From the NCBI RefSeq assembly GCF_000332175.1, contig NZ_KB235914.1:3716868-3780867 (forward strand): DNA of 64,000 bases, written 5' to 3'. The notes beneath the pieces are model-generated. The model saw only the letters and a list, made by a program, of their open reading frames with translations, was not told the origin of the DNA and made no database searches. Source of the stretch: Pseudanabaena sp. PCC 6802 (GTDB lineage: Bacteria > Cyanobacteriota > Cyanobacteriia > Pseudanabaenales > Pseudanabaenaceae). The position numbers and the translations under genes are program-made. Shown here piece by piece: positions 17,806 through 25,862 of this stretch; within the stretch, counting starts at the first letter, position 1; the number at the start of each line of letters is the position of its first letter.

Positions 17806-17924
17806 TGTAGGACTTACGTATTGAATGCTGAGATCGAGATCCCCCCTAGCCCCCCTTAACAAGGGGGGGACTTCTAAAGCCCTCTTAATTAAGGGGGTTG
17901 GGGGATCTATCTTGCGTAAGCCCC
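17806..17924. repeat. R2 palindromic repeat with nested C/G-rich arms
   Basis: Outer arms GGACTTACGT (left) and GCGTAAGCCCC (right) are inverted. Nested inside are AGATCCCCCCTAGCCCCC and GGGGGTTGGGGGATCT, also inverted, plus a local CCCCCCTT/AAGGGGGG hairpin. This is a common class of cyanobacterial intergenic repeat. It ends 34 bp before the lptC start. Confidence 0.75.
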
Positions 17925-17958
17925 GATTCGATAACTCCCCCACTAGGAGCATAGATTT

Positions 17959-19092
17959 ATGAAAAATTTGGATTGGTCGAAGCTGCGCTTTGTATGGCTA
18001 CTGGTTGGGGCATTGCTTGGAGTTGGAGCCTACACTGTCTGGTGGTTTACCATCCAGAGGCAAACAGTCCCAAATGGCTCTATACCACCAGTATTACCAG
18101 GATCTAGCCTTTCCAATATCACGTTTTCAGAAGTTGACAAGAATGGCAAGCAGTTGTGGGAAATTCAGGCCAGCAATGCGGAATACAACCAGAATCAGCG
18201 CATAGCTTCGGTGAAGAAAGTCAGGGGCAAGTTTTTCCGCGATGGCAAGCCAGCGATCGAAGCTGTGGGTGAGAGGGGGACGATCGATCAAGCTAAGCGC
18301 GAGATTACGATTGAGGGGAAAGTGAGCGCGATCGCCATTAAAGACGGGATTAACCTCAAAGCAGATCGGATTGTGTGGGAAGCGGATCGAGATTTATTAA
18401 CCGCAACGGGCAATATCAAGGCCGAAAAACCTGCCGATAAGCTAGCGATCGTCGGCAAAAAGCTGACGGCCTATCCCAGTACGAACCGCTTTAAACTAGA
18501 GAAAGAAGTGGTTGCAACCTCGGTGAAACCGCCGCTCAGACTAGAAAGTGCCTTACTAGTGTGGGATGCCAATCTCAATAAGGTGATTGCGGATGTGCCT
18601 TTTCGCGTCGTCCATCTCAAGGAAAAAGTGAGGATCAGAGCTGACAAGGGCGAATGGAGTATCAAAGATAGTCTGGTGACTTTAGTTGGGAATGTGAAGG
18701 GCAGATCCTTCGACCGCGATCTTGATGTCATCTCTAATTCCTTAGTGTGGGATATTCAGAAACAAATCGTGAACCTGCCTGTTTCTCTGCGCGTGGTCAG
18801 CAACAGCCGAGGCGTGGAGCTAAATGCTAATAAGGGGCGAATCGATCTAGGCAAACAGCAAATAAACCTGGACGGCCAAATTCAAGCTAGTTCCAAGCAG
18901 AATCAGGCTGTCCTCACAGCAGATGCGGTGGAGTGGCAAATTCCCGCTCAGACAATCGTCGTTCAGGGTAATGTCAACTACCGTCAAACCGAGAAAAATG
19001 TCAGCGTTACGGGCGATCGCGCCGTTGCCAATATTGCCGAGCAAACCGTACAAGTTTCCGGTGGCGATGTGGTTACCAAAATTACACCATAG
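17959..19092 (+). CDS. lptC: LPS export periplasmic protein LptC/LptA-like
   Basis: 377 residues: an N-terminal membrane anchor (LRFVWLLVGALLGVGAYTVWWF), then LSNITFSEVDKNGKQLWEIQASNAEYN, which is the LptC opening. It is followed by repeated strand pairs of the type VWEADRDLLTATGNIKA, LVWDANLNKVIADVPF, LVWDIQKQIVNLPVSL and VEWQIPAQTIVVQGNV, typical of the beta-jellyroll. It is about twice the length of enterobacterial LptC, as expected for the long cyanobacterial form that fuses several OstA-like units. It would bridge LPS from the inner to the outer membrane. Confidence 0.88.
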   Translation: MKNLDWSKLRFVWLLVGALLGVGAYTVWWFTIQRQTVPNGSIPPVLPGSSLSNITFSEVDKNGKQLWEIQASNAEYNQNQRIASVKKVRGKFFRDGKPAIEAVGERGTIDQAKREITIEGKVSAIAIKDGINLKADRIVWEADRDLLTATGNIKAEKPADKLAIVGKKLTAYPSTNRFKLEKEVVATSVKPPLRLESALLVWDANLNKVIADVPFRVVHLKEKVRIRADKGEWSIKDSLVTLVGNVKGRSFDRDLDVISNSLVWDIQKQIVNLPVSLRVVSNSRGVELNANKGRIDLGKQQINLDGQIQASSKQNQAVLTADAVEWQIPAQTIVVQGNVNYRQTEKNVSVTGDRAVANIAEQTVQVSGGDVVTKITP

Positions 19093-19130
19093 TTAGCTAT
19101 AATTTCTAAGCCTTGCTTTTATCGAATGAT

Positions 19131-19234
19131 ATAGCCGTAGACAGATTTGTTAGTACAGGGGGTGTGGGGGCTGCGCCCCCACGCAGGGGTTTCACCCCTG
19201 CACCCGGTCTTAAGCCTGTTGGCTATAGCTCTAT
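19131..19234. repeat. R1 repeat, full copy E
   Basis: A full-length copy with both arms and both hairpins, 104 bp, ending 32 bp before the rpsF start. The left-arm palindrome is altered (ACAGATTTGT) and the right arm has a small insertion (GCTATAGCTCTAT). In this position it would lie in the leader of an rpsF transcript coming from upstream. Confidence 0.82.
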
Positions 19235-19266
19235 AAAAGCCTAATGTCCACAAGGAAACTGTATTA

Positions 19267-19611
19267 ATGCGTCCATACGAAACCATGTACATTCTCCGCC
19301 CCGATTTAGGTGATGGAGAAATTGAGAGTGCGATCGCCAAGTACCAAACTTTCTTACAAGACCAGGGATCTGAGTCAATTAAAGTCCAGCATCGCGGCAA
19401 GCGCCGTCTTGCCTATGAAATTGATAGGCATCGCGAAGGCGTGTACGTTCAAATGAACTACTATGCCAAGCCCAGCACCATCGAGCTGTTGGAGCGCTCT
19501 ATGCGTCTGAGCGACGATGTAATTCGCTATATGACTTTAGCTAGAGAGGCTGAAGATCGAGTCGCAGTAGGCGCGGGGAATGAAGTTGAGTCAGAAACTG
19601 CTGCTAGCTAA
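19267..19611 (+). CDS. rpsF: 30S ribosomal protein S6
   Basis: 114 residues: [59 protein letters not shown] are diagnostic of S6, with a C-terminal acidic extension ([19 protein letters not shown]). An AAGGAA sequence lies about ten bases before the ATG. S6 binds 16S rRNA with S18 on the platform of the small subunit. The gene stands alone, without the rpsR/ssb neighbours usual in other bacteria. Confidence 0.96.
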   Translation: MRPYETMYILRPDLGDGEIESAIAKYQTFLQDQGSESIKVQHRGKRRLAYEIDRHREGVYVQMNYYAKPSTIELLERSMRLSDDVIRYMTLAREAEDRVAVGAGNEVESETAAS

Positions 19612-19643
19612 AACGAGCGCTGAACGCTAAAAGTAACCAATAC

Positions 19644-19676
19644 CCAGCCTATTTATTTTGTATAATGATAGGCTGG
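19644..19676 (+). promoter_or_regulatory. Nine-base-pair hairpin with a TATAAT in its loop
   Basis: CCAGCCTAT (19644-19652) and ATAGGCTGG (19668-19676) form a perfect stem around a loop that includes TATAAT (19661-19666). The hexamer would suit a -10 box for rpmB 46 bp further on. The stem may also end rpsF transcription, although there is no T-tract behind it. Confidence 0.5.
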
Positions 19677-19721
19677 ACTAAAAACAAAAAAACAACAAAG
19701 CATTAAATAGGTTGAACTAAC

Positions 19722-19958
19722 ATGAGCCGCCACTGTCAGCTAACAGGCAAAAAAGCCAATAACTCCGTTACCATTTGCTTTTCCCATAAACGTCACAAGC
19801 GCCTACAACACGTTAACTTACAGTGGAAGCGTATTTGGTGGCCGGAGGGCAATCGTTTTGTGACATTACATATTTCCACGAAAGCCATTAAGACCCTGCA
19901 AAAGAAAAGCTTGAGTACCTTTGCGAAAGAAGCAGGCATAGATCTAAATAAATTCTAA
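19722..19958 (+). CDS. rpmB: 50S ribosomal protein L28
   Basis: 78 residues, full-length L28 of the cyanobacterial/plastid type: [39 protein letters not shown] and [24 protein letters not shown]. It is a basic protein of the large subunit. It is 110 bp downstream of rpsF on the same strand. Confidence 0.96.
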   Translation: MSRHCQLTGKKANNSVTICFSHKRHKRLQHVNLQWKRIWWPEGNRFVTLHISTKAIKTLQKKSLSTFAKEAGIDLNKF

Positions 19959-20043
19959 GTGCGATCGATCTGCGATCGCGAAATTAGAAATAGCGGCATG
20001 TTAGGGGTTTGCAGTTTTGCAGACCTTTTTGCTCGTTGAAATA

Positions 20044-20110
20044 CAACAGGGACGGGTTTTGTAGTTAATCTAACGAATAGAACCATAGGATTCGTGCTAA
20101 ACCTGCCCCT
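20044..20110. repeat. R3 palindromic repeat, copy 1
   Basis: The left arm AGGGACGGGTTTTGTAG and right arm GCTAAACCTGCCCCT are imperfectly inverted. Inside, ACGAAT (20073-20078) and ATTCGT (20090-20095) form a nested hairpin. A second copy is at 53075-53140. Just after it a CCCCTaaaccAGGGG hairpin is followed by TATATTTTC. Confidence 0.65.
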
Positions 20111-20145
20111 AAACCAGGGGTATATTTTCACTGAGAAATCTCCCT

Positions 20146-20985
20146 ATGAACATTGGCATTGCTGGTTTAGGCTTAATTGGTGGCTCTCTCGGTTTAGATC
20201 TGAGAAGCTTGGGGCATTACGTTTGGGGTATCAGTCGCAGTTCGGATACCTGCAAGCAGGCCGTAGCGATTGGTGCCGTAGATGCCGCCTGTCAGGAGGT
20301 ATCTATGATCCCTTATCTGAATAAAACCGATGTGGTGTTCGTTTGTACGCCCATCACCGCCATCTTGCCAACGATCGCGGCGATCGCGCCACAACTCAGC
20401 CCAAAAACTATCTTCACAGATGTTGGCTCTGTTAAATCCGCCATAGTCGGCGAAGCAACTAAGCTATGCCGCTTTGTGGGCAGCCACCCTATGGCAGGTA
20501 CCGCCTTTAGTGGCATTAATGCCGCCGAGCGCAATTTATTTAAAAACCGCCCCTGCGTAATCGCACCTACCGAAGATCGAGAGGCAATGGTAGTAGTGCG
20601 ATCGCTATGGGAGTCATTGGGGATGCTTATCTATGAGTGCGATGCCGCAGTTCACGACAGGGCTGTAGCCTGGATCAGCCACCTACCCGTAATGGTCAGT
20701 GCCGCGCTCATCCATTCCTGCCAGCAGGAACCTGATGCAGAAGTAGTCCAACTGGCAAAAAATCTAGCCAGTTCTGGGTTTCGCGATACCAGCCGCGTGG
20801 GTGGTGGCAATCCAGAGCTAGGCAGGCTAATGGCAGAGTATAACCAAACCGCACTACTGAAAACATTGCATACGTACCGCGATGTTTTGCAAAGCTTAAT
20901 TGGTGAAATCGAAAATGGCAACTGGGATGCTCTGCAAGCTTTACTAGAGACAACTCAAGCCGCAAGACCTCTTTATATCAAGTAA
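20146..20985 (+). CDS. tyrA: Arogenate/prephenate dehydrogenase TyrA
   Basis: 279 residues, the short TyrA form. A Rossmann motif GIAGLGLIGGSLGLDL opens the protein, followed by DVVFVCTPITA, TDVGSVKSAI and FVGSHPMAGTAFSGINAA (the substrate and catalytic His region), then HDRAVAWISHLPVMVSAALI. It makes tyrosine by NAD(P)-dependent oxidation of arogenate, the usual substrate in cyanobacteria; preference cannot be read from sequence alone. No ACT or chorismate mutase domain is fused. Confidence 0.92.
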   Translation: MNIGIAGLGLIGGSLGLDLRSLGHYVWGISRSSDTCKQAVAIGAVDAACQEVSMIPYLNKTDVVFVCTPITAILPTIAAIAPQLSPKTIFTDVGSVKSAIVGEATKLCRFVGSHPMAGTAFSGINAAERNLFKNRPCVIAPTEDREAMVVVRSLWESLGMLIYECDAAVHDRAVAWISHLPVMVSAALIHSCQQEPDAEVVQLAKNLASSGFRDTSRVGGGNPELGRLMAEYNQTALLKTLHTYRDVLQSLIGEIENGNWDALQALLETTQAARPLYIK

Positions 20986-21106
20986 AGCAGGCCAGTCTAA
21001 ACTGGAGAGCGACTCTCCAGGAAATACTCAAACGCATAACCGAAGATCTCAATATATACTTTGAACAGGAGCTGCAAATGTTCAGCTTGGAGGATAAAGG
21101 AAATTT

Positions 21107-21493
21107 ATGAGTACAAATCCTACACAACAAACTTCGCAATCTCCCACTGCTGAGGATAAACTTGAAAATATCCAAGCAATGGCATTAACTATAATTGATG
21201 AACTTCATAAGTTGACTGAGGGAGGCGCGAAATCTAAAAGCGCTCTAGAAGAAGCTCAACTATCAAAGAAGCTAGAAAAACCACCAGCTAATTCTCGTGT
21301 AATGGTGAATATATCTTCTGATATAGATGAAAAACTTGAAAGTCTTGCAAACAAGATAGGACGGACAAAGGATGAAATCCTGCTAGGAGGTATTTCCTTG
21401 ATTGAGCTTGCCGTTAAAGCAAAAGAAGAAGGAAAGAAATTTGGAGTGGCTGAACAAGATCAGACACTTATAACTGAGGTTGTTGGATTGTAA
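21107..21493 (+). CDS. Unknown protein with ribbon-helix-helix-like C-terminus, first gene of a two-gene pair
   Basis: 128 residues. A disordered Ser/Thr/Gln-rich head and a helical middle (KLENIQAMALTIIDELHKL) are followed by a segment at about residues 64-110 (NSRVMVNISSDIDEKLESLANKIGRTKDEILLGGISLIELAVKAKEEG) with the strand-helix-helix spacing of RHH/CopG-type domains. The C-terminal GKKFGVAEQDQTLITEVVGL is a conserved-looking tail. The DNA is more AT-rich than the flanking tyrA and ubiD. The gap to the next gene is 8 bp. Its function is unknown; DNA binding is an inference. Confidence 0.65.
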   Translation: MSTNPTQQTSQSPTAEDKLENIQAMALTIIDELHKLTEGGAKSKSALEEAQLSKKLEKPPANSRVMVNISSDIDEKLESLANKIGRTKDEILLGGISLIELAVKAKEEGKKFGVAEQDQTLITEVVGL

Positions 21494-21501
21494 GCATACT
21501 G

Positions 21502-21897
21502 ATGACATCTGAGAACCCAACTCCTGCAAATCTTCCAGAAAAATTCGACTTATTTAGTAAATCTGGACAATTTCAATACAGTCAAGAGCCTGACGATGTA
21601 AGAGCTGCTCGTTTAGCAAACGATCGCCTTAAGCTCGAAAGTGAGACTCGACAAAAAGAGTATGACTTAAGCTTCCAACGAAGAATGGAAGTTTTTAAAA
21701 CTACTGCATTCACAATTGTCTCGATTGCAGCAATTGGTTTTGGTTTGTACTTTTGCTTGCAAATTATTAACAGTTCTACCTCATCTGAAGACGCGAAAAA
21801 AGCTGCGATCGCAACTATTAGCTCTATTTTGACTTCATCTATAACTGGAATTGCAGGATATCTTGCTGGAAGTAATAAGAATAGTAATCTCAAGTAG
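21502..21897 (+). CDS. Unknown two-TM membrane protein, second gene of a two-gene pair
   Basis: 131 residues. A charged helical stretch (ARLANDRLKLESETRQKEYDLSFQRRMEVFKTT, about 35-67) precedes a membrane helix (AFTIVSIAAIGFGLYFCLQII), a short charged loop (SSEDAKKAA) and a second Gly-containing helix (TISSILTSSITGIAGYLAG). The architecture resembles small coiled-coil/two-TM proteins found next to regulators in cyanobacterial conflict-type loci, but I cannot name a family. It overlaps the 3' end of the convergent ubiD gene by 8 bp. Confidence 0.65.
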   Translation: MTSENPTPANLPEKFDLFSKSGQFQYSQEPDDVRAARLANDRLKLESETRQKEYDLSFQRRMEVFKTTAFTIVSIAAIGFGLYFCLQIINSSTSSEDAKKAAIATISSILTSSITGIAGYLAGSNKNSNLK

Positions 21898-23416
21898 AAA
21901 AGGGTGGAATTTCGTAGCCAAATAGATTAGCATCTACGGCATCGAGTTTTAGATCTGCCAAGCCGTACTCTGCCCAACGGCGATCGCACATAGCAGCAAC
22001 GTCAGGATCGCTCTCCAGGGCTTCACCCCATTCATGCTCCGCTTCAGGAGGTACTTTTGTAGTGGCATCAATGCCCATGCGACCGCCTAAGCCGATCTTC
22101 TCGCTGGCAAAGTCGAGGGAATCGAAGGGAGTGCTGGGTAGAATAAATACATCGCGCACCGGATCGACTTTGGAACTAAGCGCCCATACTACCTGACGCG
22201 GATCGCGAATATTAATCGACTCATCCACTACAATTACGAATTTGGTGTAGGTAAATTGCGGTAACGCGCTCCAAAACGCTAGAGCCGCGCGGCGAGCCTG
22301 TCCGGGATATGACTTTTTAATTGAGATAATCGCAGCTTTGTAGCTGAGAGCTTCCATTGGCAGAAAGAAGTCGGTAATTTCCGTTACCTGTTGGCGCAGA
22401 ATAGGCGTGTAGATGCGATTGAGCGCGATCGCGATCATAGCCTCTTCTTTAGGCGGTCTGCCGCTGAATGTCGTGAGATAGATCGGATCGCGGCGATGGG
22501 TAATTGCCTGGAAGCGAATCAAAGGGGAATCTTCCACACCGCCGTAGTATCCCATATGATCGCCAAATGGACCGTCGGGCAGAACTTCTCCTGGCGCGAT
22601 CGTACCCTCTAGAATAAACTCGGCTTGGGCGGGAACTTCTAAATCTATGGTCTTGCACTTGACCAGTTGCACTCCTTCACCACTATAAAGTCCAGCAAAT
22701 ATCCATTCTGAGAGATCGATAGGGATGGGAGTCGCCGCCGCCATAATTAATAAGGGATCGACTCCAATCGCGATCGCAATTTCTAATTTCTTCCCCATTT
22801 CGGCAGCTTTGCGCAGATGCCTCGCTCCTCCCCGTACTGAAAGCCAATGCACGGTCATCGTATTTTTGGATTGCTGCTGCAAGCGATAGACGCTGACATT
22901 GGGAATTCCATTCTCTGGGTCTTTGGTAATGACTAATCCCAGCGTAATTACCTTACCCGCATCCTTTGGCCAGGGACGGATCGTGGGAATGATATCGAGA
23001 TCGACTTCTTCGCCGTGCAGTACGACTTCTTGGCAGGGAGCGTTACCGAATAGAACTTTCTGCGGGCGCGACTTCACCACATCAAATAGAATTTTACCAA
23101 AATCCACAGCTTGAGATAGTTTTTTGGGCGGCTTGGGGCTTTGCAGTTTGCCAAGTTTTTCGCCCAACGCTTCCAGTTCCTGTTGACTTTCCATTCCCAT
23201 GGCCCAGGTTACCCGCTCGACCGTACCGAGTAGATTCACCACAACTGGAACCTTGCTACCTTTCACGTTTTCAAAGATCAGCGCGGGGCCAGCAGCCTGT
23301 AAGAGTCGGTTGCTAATTTCGGCGATTTCCAGATCGCGATCGACTAAAGCGGTGACCCGCCGCAGTTGGTTGCGAGTTTCGAGCAATTTCAGGAACGAAC
23401 GCAGGTCACGGGTCAT
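21890..23416 (-). CDS. ubiD: UbiD family prenylated-FMN decarboxylase
   Basis: 508 residues, full UbiD length. Motifs: the N-terminal MTRDLRSFLKLLETRNQLRRV, VSVYRLQQQSKNTMTVHW (the catalytic Arg region), AQAEFILEGTIAPGEVLPDGPFGDHMGYYG (catalytic Glu residues) and KVDPVRDVFILPSTPFDSLDFAS. With prFMN made by UbiX it decarboxylates 4-hydroxybenzoate derivatives; in cyanobacteria this serves plastoquinone synthesis. ubiX is not in the window. The stop overlaps the convergent membrane-protein gene by 8 bp. Confidence 0.93.
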   Translation of the reverse strand: MTRDLRSFLKLLETRNQLRRVTALVDRDLEIAEISNRLLQAAGPALIFENVKGSKVPVVVNLLGTVERVTWAMGMESQQELEALGEKLGKLQSPKPPKKLSQAVDFGKILFDVVKSRPQKVLFGNAPCQEVVLHGEEVDLDIIPTIRPWPKDAGKVITLGLVITKDPENGIPNVSVYRLQQQSKNTMTVHWLSVRGGARHLRKAAEMGKKLEIAIAIGVDPLLIMAAATPIPIDLSEWIFAGLYSGEGVQLVKCKTIDLEVPAQAEFILEGTIAPGEVLPDGPFGDHMGYYGGVEDSPLIRFQAITHRRDPIYLTTFSGRPPKEEAMIAIALNRIYTPILRQQVTEITDFFLPMEALSYKAAIISIKKSYPGQARRAALAFWSALPQFTYTKFVIVVDESINIRDPRQVVWALSSKVDPVRDVFILPSTPFDSLDFASEKIGLGGRMGIDATTKVPPEAEHEWGEALESDPDVAAMCDRRWAEYGLADLKLDAVDANLFGYEIPPFST

Positions 23417-23584
23417 AGTTTTAAGTCGGACTTTGTTAAGTTATGTATCAAAATTCTGTTACTATTCTATGCTAGTTAAACCAAACAGTTGAAGTGGATC
23501 CAATCGATTCATCCCTTAAAGAAGGCGAAACTTTGCCAGAACCACAAGTCTTTGCGCGATCGCTTCAAACTGCATAACTACCTT

Positions 23585-24910
23585 TTAGGTATAAATAGTC
23601 GAGCTTAGATTTTTGAGGATGAGTTTTGAGGCAGCGATCGCTTCTAAAGGCTCGGTCAAGTAAAATCCCTGCCCCTGCTTGCATGCCAATGACTTCAGTT
23701 TGTGCAGTTGGGCTGGCGTTTCAATCCCTTCTGCGATCGCCCCTATCCCCAAAGCATCGGCCATCATGATAATGGCATTCACCACTGCCCACTCTTCCTG
23801 CGACACAAACGAGCGATCGATTTTGAGCGTGTCGATCGGGAAATTATGGAGGTGCTTCAAAGAAGAATAGCCGGTACCAAAATCATCGACGCAAAGCTGA
23901 ATTCCTAAATTCTTGAGCTTCCTTAGTATTTCGCACACATAGTCCGGATCGGTCATCAACGTACTTTCGGTAAGCTCAAAGTTAAGGTTGGCGGGAACGA
24001 TCTGATTGTCGTGCAGTACCCTTTCAATTAGCTGTGCAAATCCCGAACCGTTGATTTGTCTGGAGGATATATTAACGCTCATGGTGAGATGGGCAGCATG
24101 AGGAGCTTGCTGCAACCAATTGCCCATATCCTGACAGGATTGGCAAATCACCCATTCCCCTAGTGCCTCGATCAATCCCATAGTTTCCGCTAAAGGAATG
24201 AAGTCCAGGGGTGAAACCTCCCCAAAGTCGGGATGATGCCAGCGCAGTAATGCCTCAAACCCTCTAATCCTGGACGTTTCCAACTCGAAGATCGGTTGAT
24301 ACTTTAACTGCATCTCGTGATTGGCGATCGCCGCACGTAAAGCTGGATGCAGAGATTTATCAACCCGCCGCAGAGCTAGGATTTGACGTTGCAGATCGCG
24401 ATTCTGGTTTTCCAAGATCCTGGCTTGTTCCTGTAATTGTAGTTGCAAAGATCGCAATCTGAGGTGGGTCTCGACCCGCGCCAGGACTTCTAATACTTGG
24501 AAAGGCTTGTTGATGTAGTCTAGACCGCCGACCGAAAAAGCCTCGATCTTATCGAGGGGGTCGTCGATCTCGCTGATAAATAGAACGGGAATCTCGCTAG
24601 TTCTAGCATTACTTTTGAGGTGGTTGCATACCTGATACCCATCTATATCGGGTATGTAGACAGCCAGCAAGATTAGATCGGGCGGATCGGCTGCTGCCTC
24701 AGCTAGCGCGTCCGAACCGTTTAGGGCTATACGTACCTCGTACCCCTGCCGCCGCAATAGTAGAGACAAAAGCTCTAGGTCATTTGGGGCATCATCGACA
24801 ATGAGTATACTAGCCTTATTTTGCTCGTCTGTATAATCTGGGTAATCTAAGCTGGCTGACATGGAGGAGTGTAAATTTAATGGGTTGGCTAGGTAAGTGC
24901 TGTCTGACAT
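23585..24910 (-). CDS. Receiver-EAL protein (c-di-GMP phosphodiesterase) with degenerate receiver
   Basis: 441 residues. An N-terminal receiver (about 33-155) has ILIVDD (Asp39, Asp40) and the conserved Lys (YINKPF, Lys135). The phosphoacceptor position reads LILLAVYIPDIDGYQ: Ala83 stands where Asp is expected, so ordinary phosphorylation should be lost. A coiled coil (about 155-185) leads to an EAL domain (about 190-435) with all catalytic motifs: EALLRWHHP, SVNISSRQ, FELTES, DDFGTGYSS, LKIDRSF and AEGIET. An active c-di-GMP phosphodiesterase with phosphorylation-independent input is inferred. Confidence 0.9.
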   Translation of the reverse strand: MSDSTYLANPLNLHSSMSASLDYPDYTDEQNKASILIVDDAPNDLELLSLLLRRQGYEVRIALNGSDALAEAAADPPDLILLAVYIPDIDGYQVCNHLKSNARTSEIPVLFISEIDDPLDKIEAFSVGGLDYINKPFQVLEVLARVETHLRLRSLQLQLQEQARILENQNRDLQRQILALRRVDKSLHPALRAAIANHEMQLKYQPIFELETSRIRGFEALLRWHHPDFGEVSPLDFIPLAETMGLIEALGEWVICQSCQDMGNWLQQAPHAAHLTMSVNISSRQINGSGFAQLIERVLHDNQIVPANLNFELTESTLMTDPDYVCEILRKLKNLGIQLCVDDFGTGYSSLKHLHNFPIDTLKIDRSFVSQEEWAVVNAIIMMADALGIGAIAEGIETPAQLHKLKSLACKQGQGFYLTEPLEAIAASKLILKNLSSTIYT

Positions 24911-24923
24911 TACCTAACTTCAT

Positions 24924-25541
24924 TCATTTTAGTCCCTCTGCGAACTGCTGTACCTGCGCGATCGCTGCTGGACGAATTTCATGCCCCATATCGTATTCTA
25001 AGTATTTGACTTTAGCTCCCAGCCCGAGCAATGTGTCGCGGGCTATCTGTGCTGCCTTTAATGGTACAACTGCATCCTGCTTGCCATGTACGATCAAAAT
25101 TGGCGAAATTGGCGATTTAGGGGGAGTGGCGATCGCGTGCAAATAACCGCTCAAACAAACCAGACCTGCCAGCGGCAACCTCAAGCCTACGTCGAGTGCC
25201 ATCGCCCCACCCTGAGAAAAACCCAATAGAATCGTACGAGATAGCGGAATACCGGTGGTTTTCGGTAGAGAGTTTAAAAATTCTGCGAGTATTTGACGAC
25301 TTTTGGCTAAGCCGCCGCGATCGGGATCTTGAAGGTCGTACCACATTTTGCCGCCCGGTACCTGGGGGTGGTCAAATGGCGCTTCCGGAAAGATAAATTC
25401 ATAGTCCGGCAGATTTAACTCAGGTGCGAGCGGTACTAGATCGTTGCCATTAGCACCCCAGCCGTGCAAGGCAATCAGTACGCCTGACTTGGTTTTACTA
25501 GCCGGAATAGTTCTGAGTTTCAAAGGTTTAGATTGTGCCAT
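24924..25541 (-). CDS. Phospholipase/carboxylesterase family alpha/beta hydrolase
   Basis: 205 residues with the YpfH/carboxylesterase layout: LIALHGWGANGNDLVPLAPEL (oxyanion loop), the nucleophile elbow LGFSQGGAMALD (Ser), PILIVHGKQDAVVPL (acid Asp) and the final MGHEIRPAAIAQVQQF (His). The catalytic triad is complete. Substrates are short acyl or lysophospholipid esters in the family. The start codon is preceded directly by a C-rich tandem repeat (25542-25578) instead of a normal ribosome-binding site. The stop lies 14 bp before the receiver-EAL gene on the same strand, so the two may be co-transcribed. Confidence 0.9.
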   Translation of the reverse strand: MAQSKPLKLRTIPASKTKSGVLIALHGWGANGNDLVPLAPELNLPDYEFIFPEAPFDHPQVPGGKMWYDLQDPDRGGLAKSRQILAEFLNSLPKTTGIPLSRTILLGFSQGGAMALDVGLRLPLAGLVCLSGYLHAIATPPKSPISPILIVHGKQDAVVPLKAAQIARDTLLGLGAKVKYLEYDMGHEIRPAAIAQVQQFAEGLK

Positions 25542-25578
25542 TGGGGTTGGGGGTTGGGGATTGGGGGTTGGGGATTGG
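25542..25578. repeat. GGGGTTGGGGATT-type short tandem repeat at the esterase start
   Basis: About five units of a TTGGGG(G)/ATTGGGG(G) repeat run right up to the ATG of the esterase (which reads on the other strand as CCCCAA units). The same kind of C-rich sequence occurs inside the second chemoreceptor gene near 36684-36715. Simple repeats of this kind can slip. Confidence 0.8.
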
Positions 25579-25702
25579 AGGGTAGAGCGATCGCCAGTCG
25601 AGCGTTCCGCACTACAAGCTGCTAGCGATGCGAGAAATTGTGCTAGAAATAAGCGCCGTGAAAATTTTGCGATTACCTACCACCTACCTTATTTGTTAAT
25701 TA

Positions 25703-25857
25703 TGCGATGTACAACTTTCCCCCATTACCCTCACCCTAAATCCCTCTCCCGCTCTGGGAGAGGGACTTTGACCGATTCTGGCTCCTTCCCTTCTCCTGGC
25801 TTGGGAGAAGGGGCTGGGGGATGAGGGAATGAGGGAGTACGTTAGTTGCACTTTGCG
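25703..25857. repeat. R5 palindromic repeat, complete copy
   Basis: A 155-bp element bounded by TGCGATGTACAAC (25703-25715) and GTTGCACTTTGCG (25845-25857), imperfect inverted ends. Inside are a CCCTCTCCC/GGGAGAGGG hairpin and a CCTTCTCC/GGAGAAGG hairpin. It is one of the familiar cyanobacterial structured intergenic repeats. With the tandem repeat above it accounts for most of the gap 25542-25862. It ends 5 bp before the stop of the GGDEF-EAL gene. Confidence 0.75.
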
Positions 25858-25862
25858 TTTAA

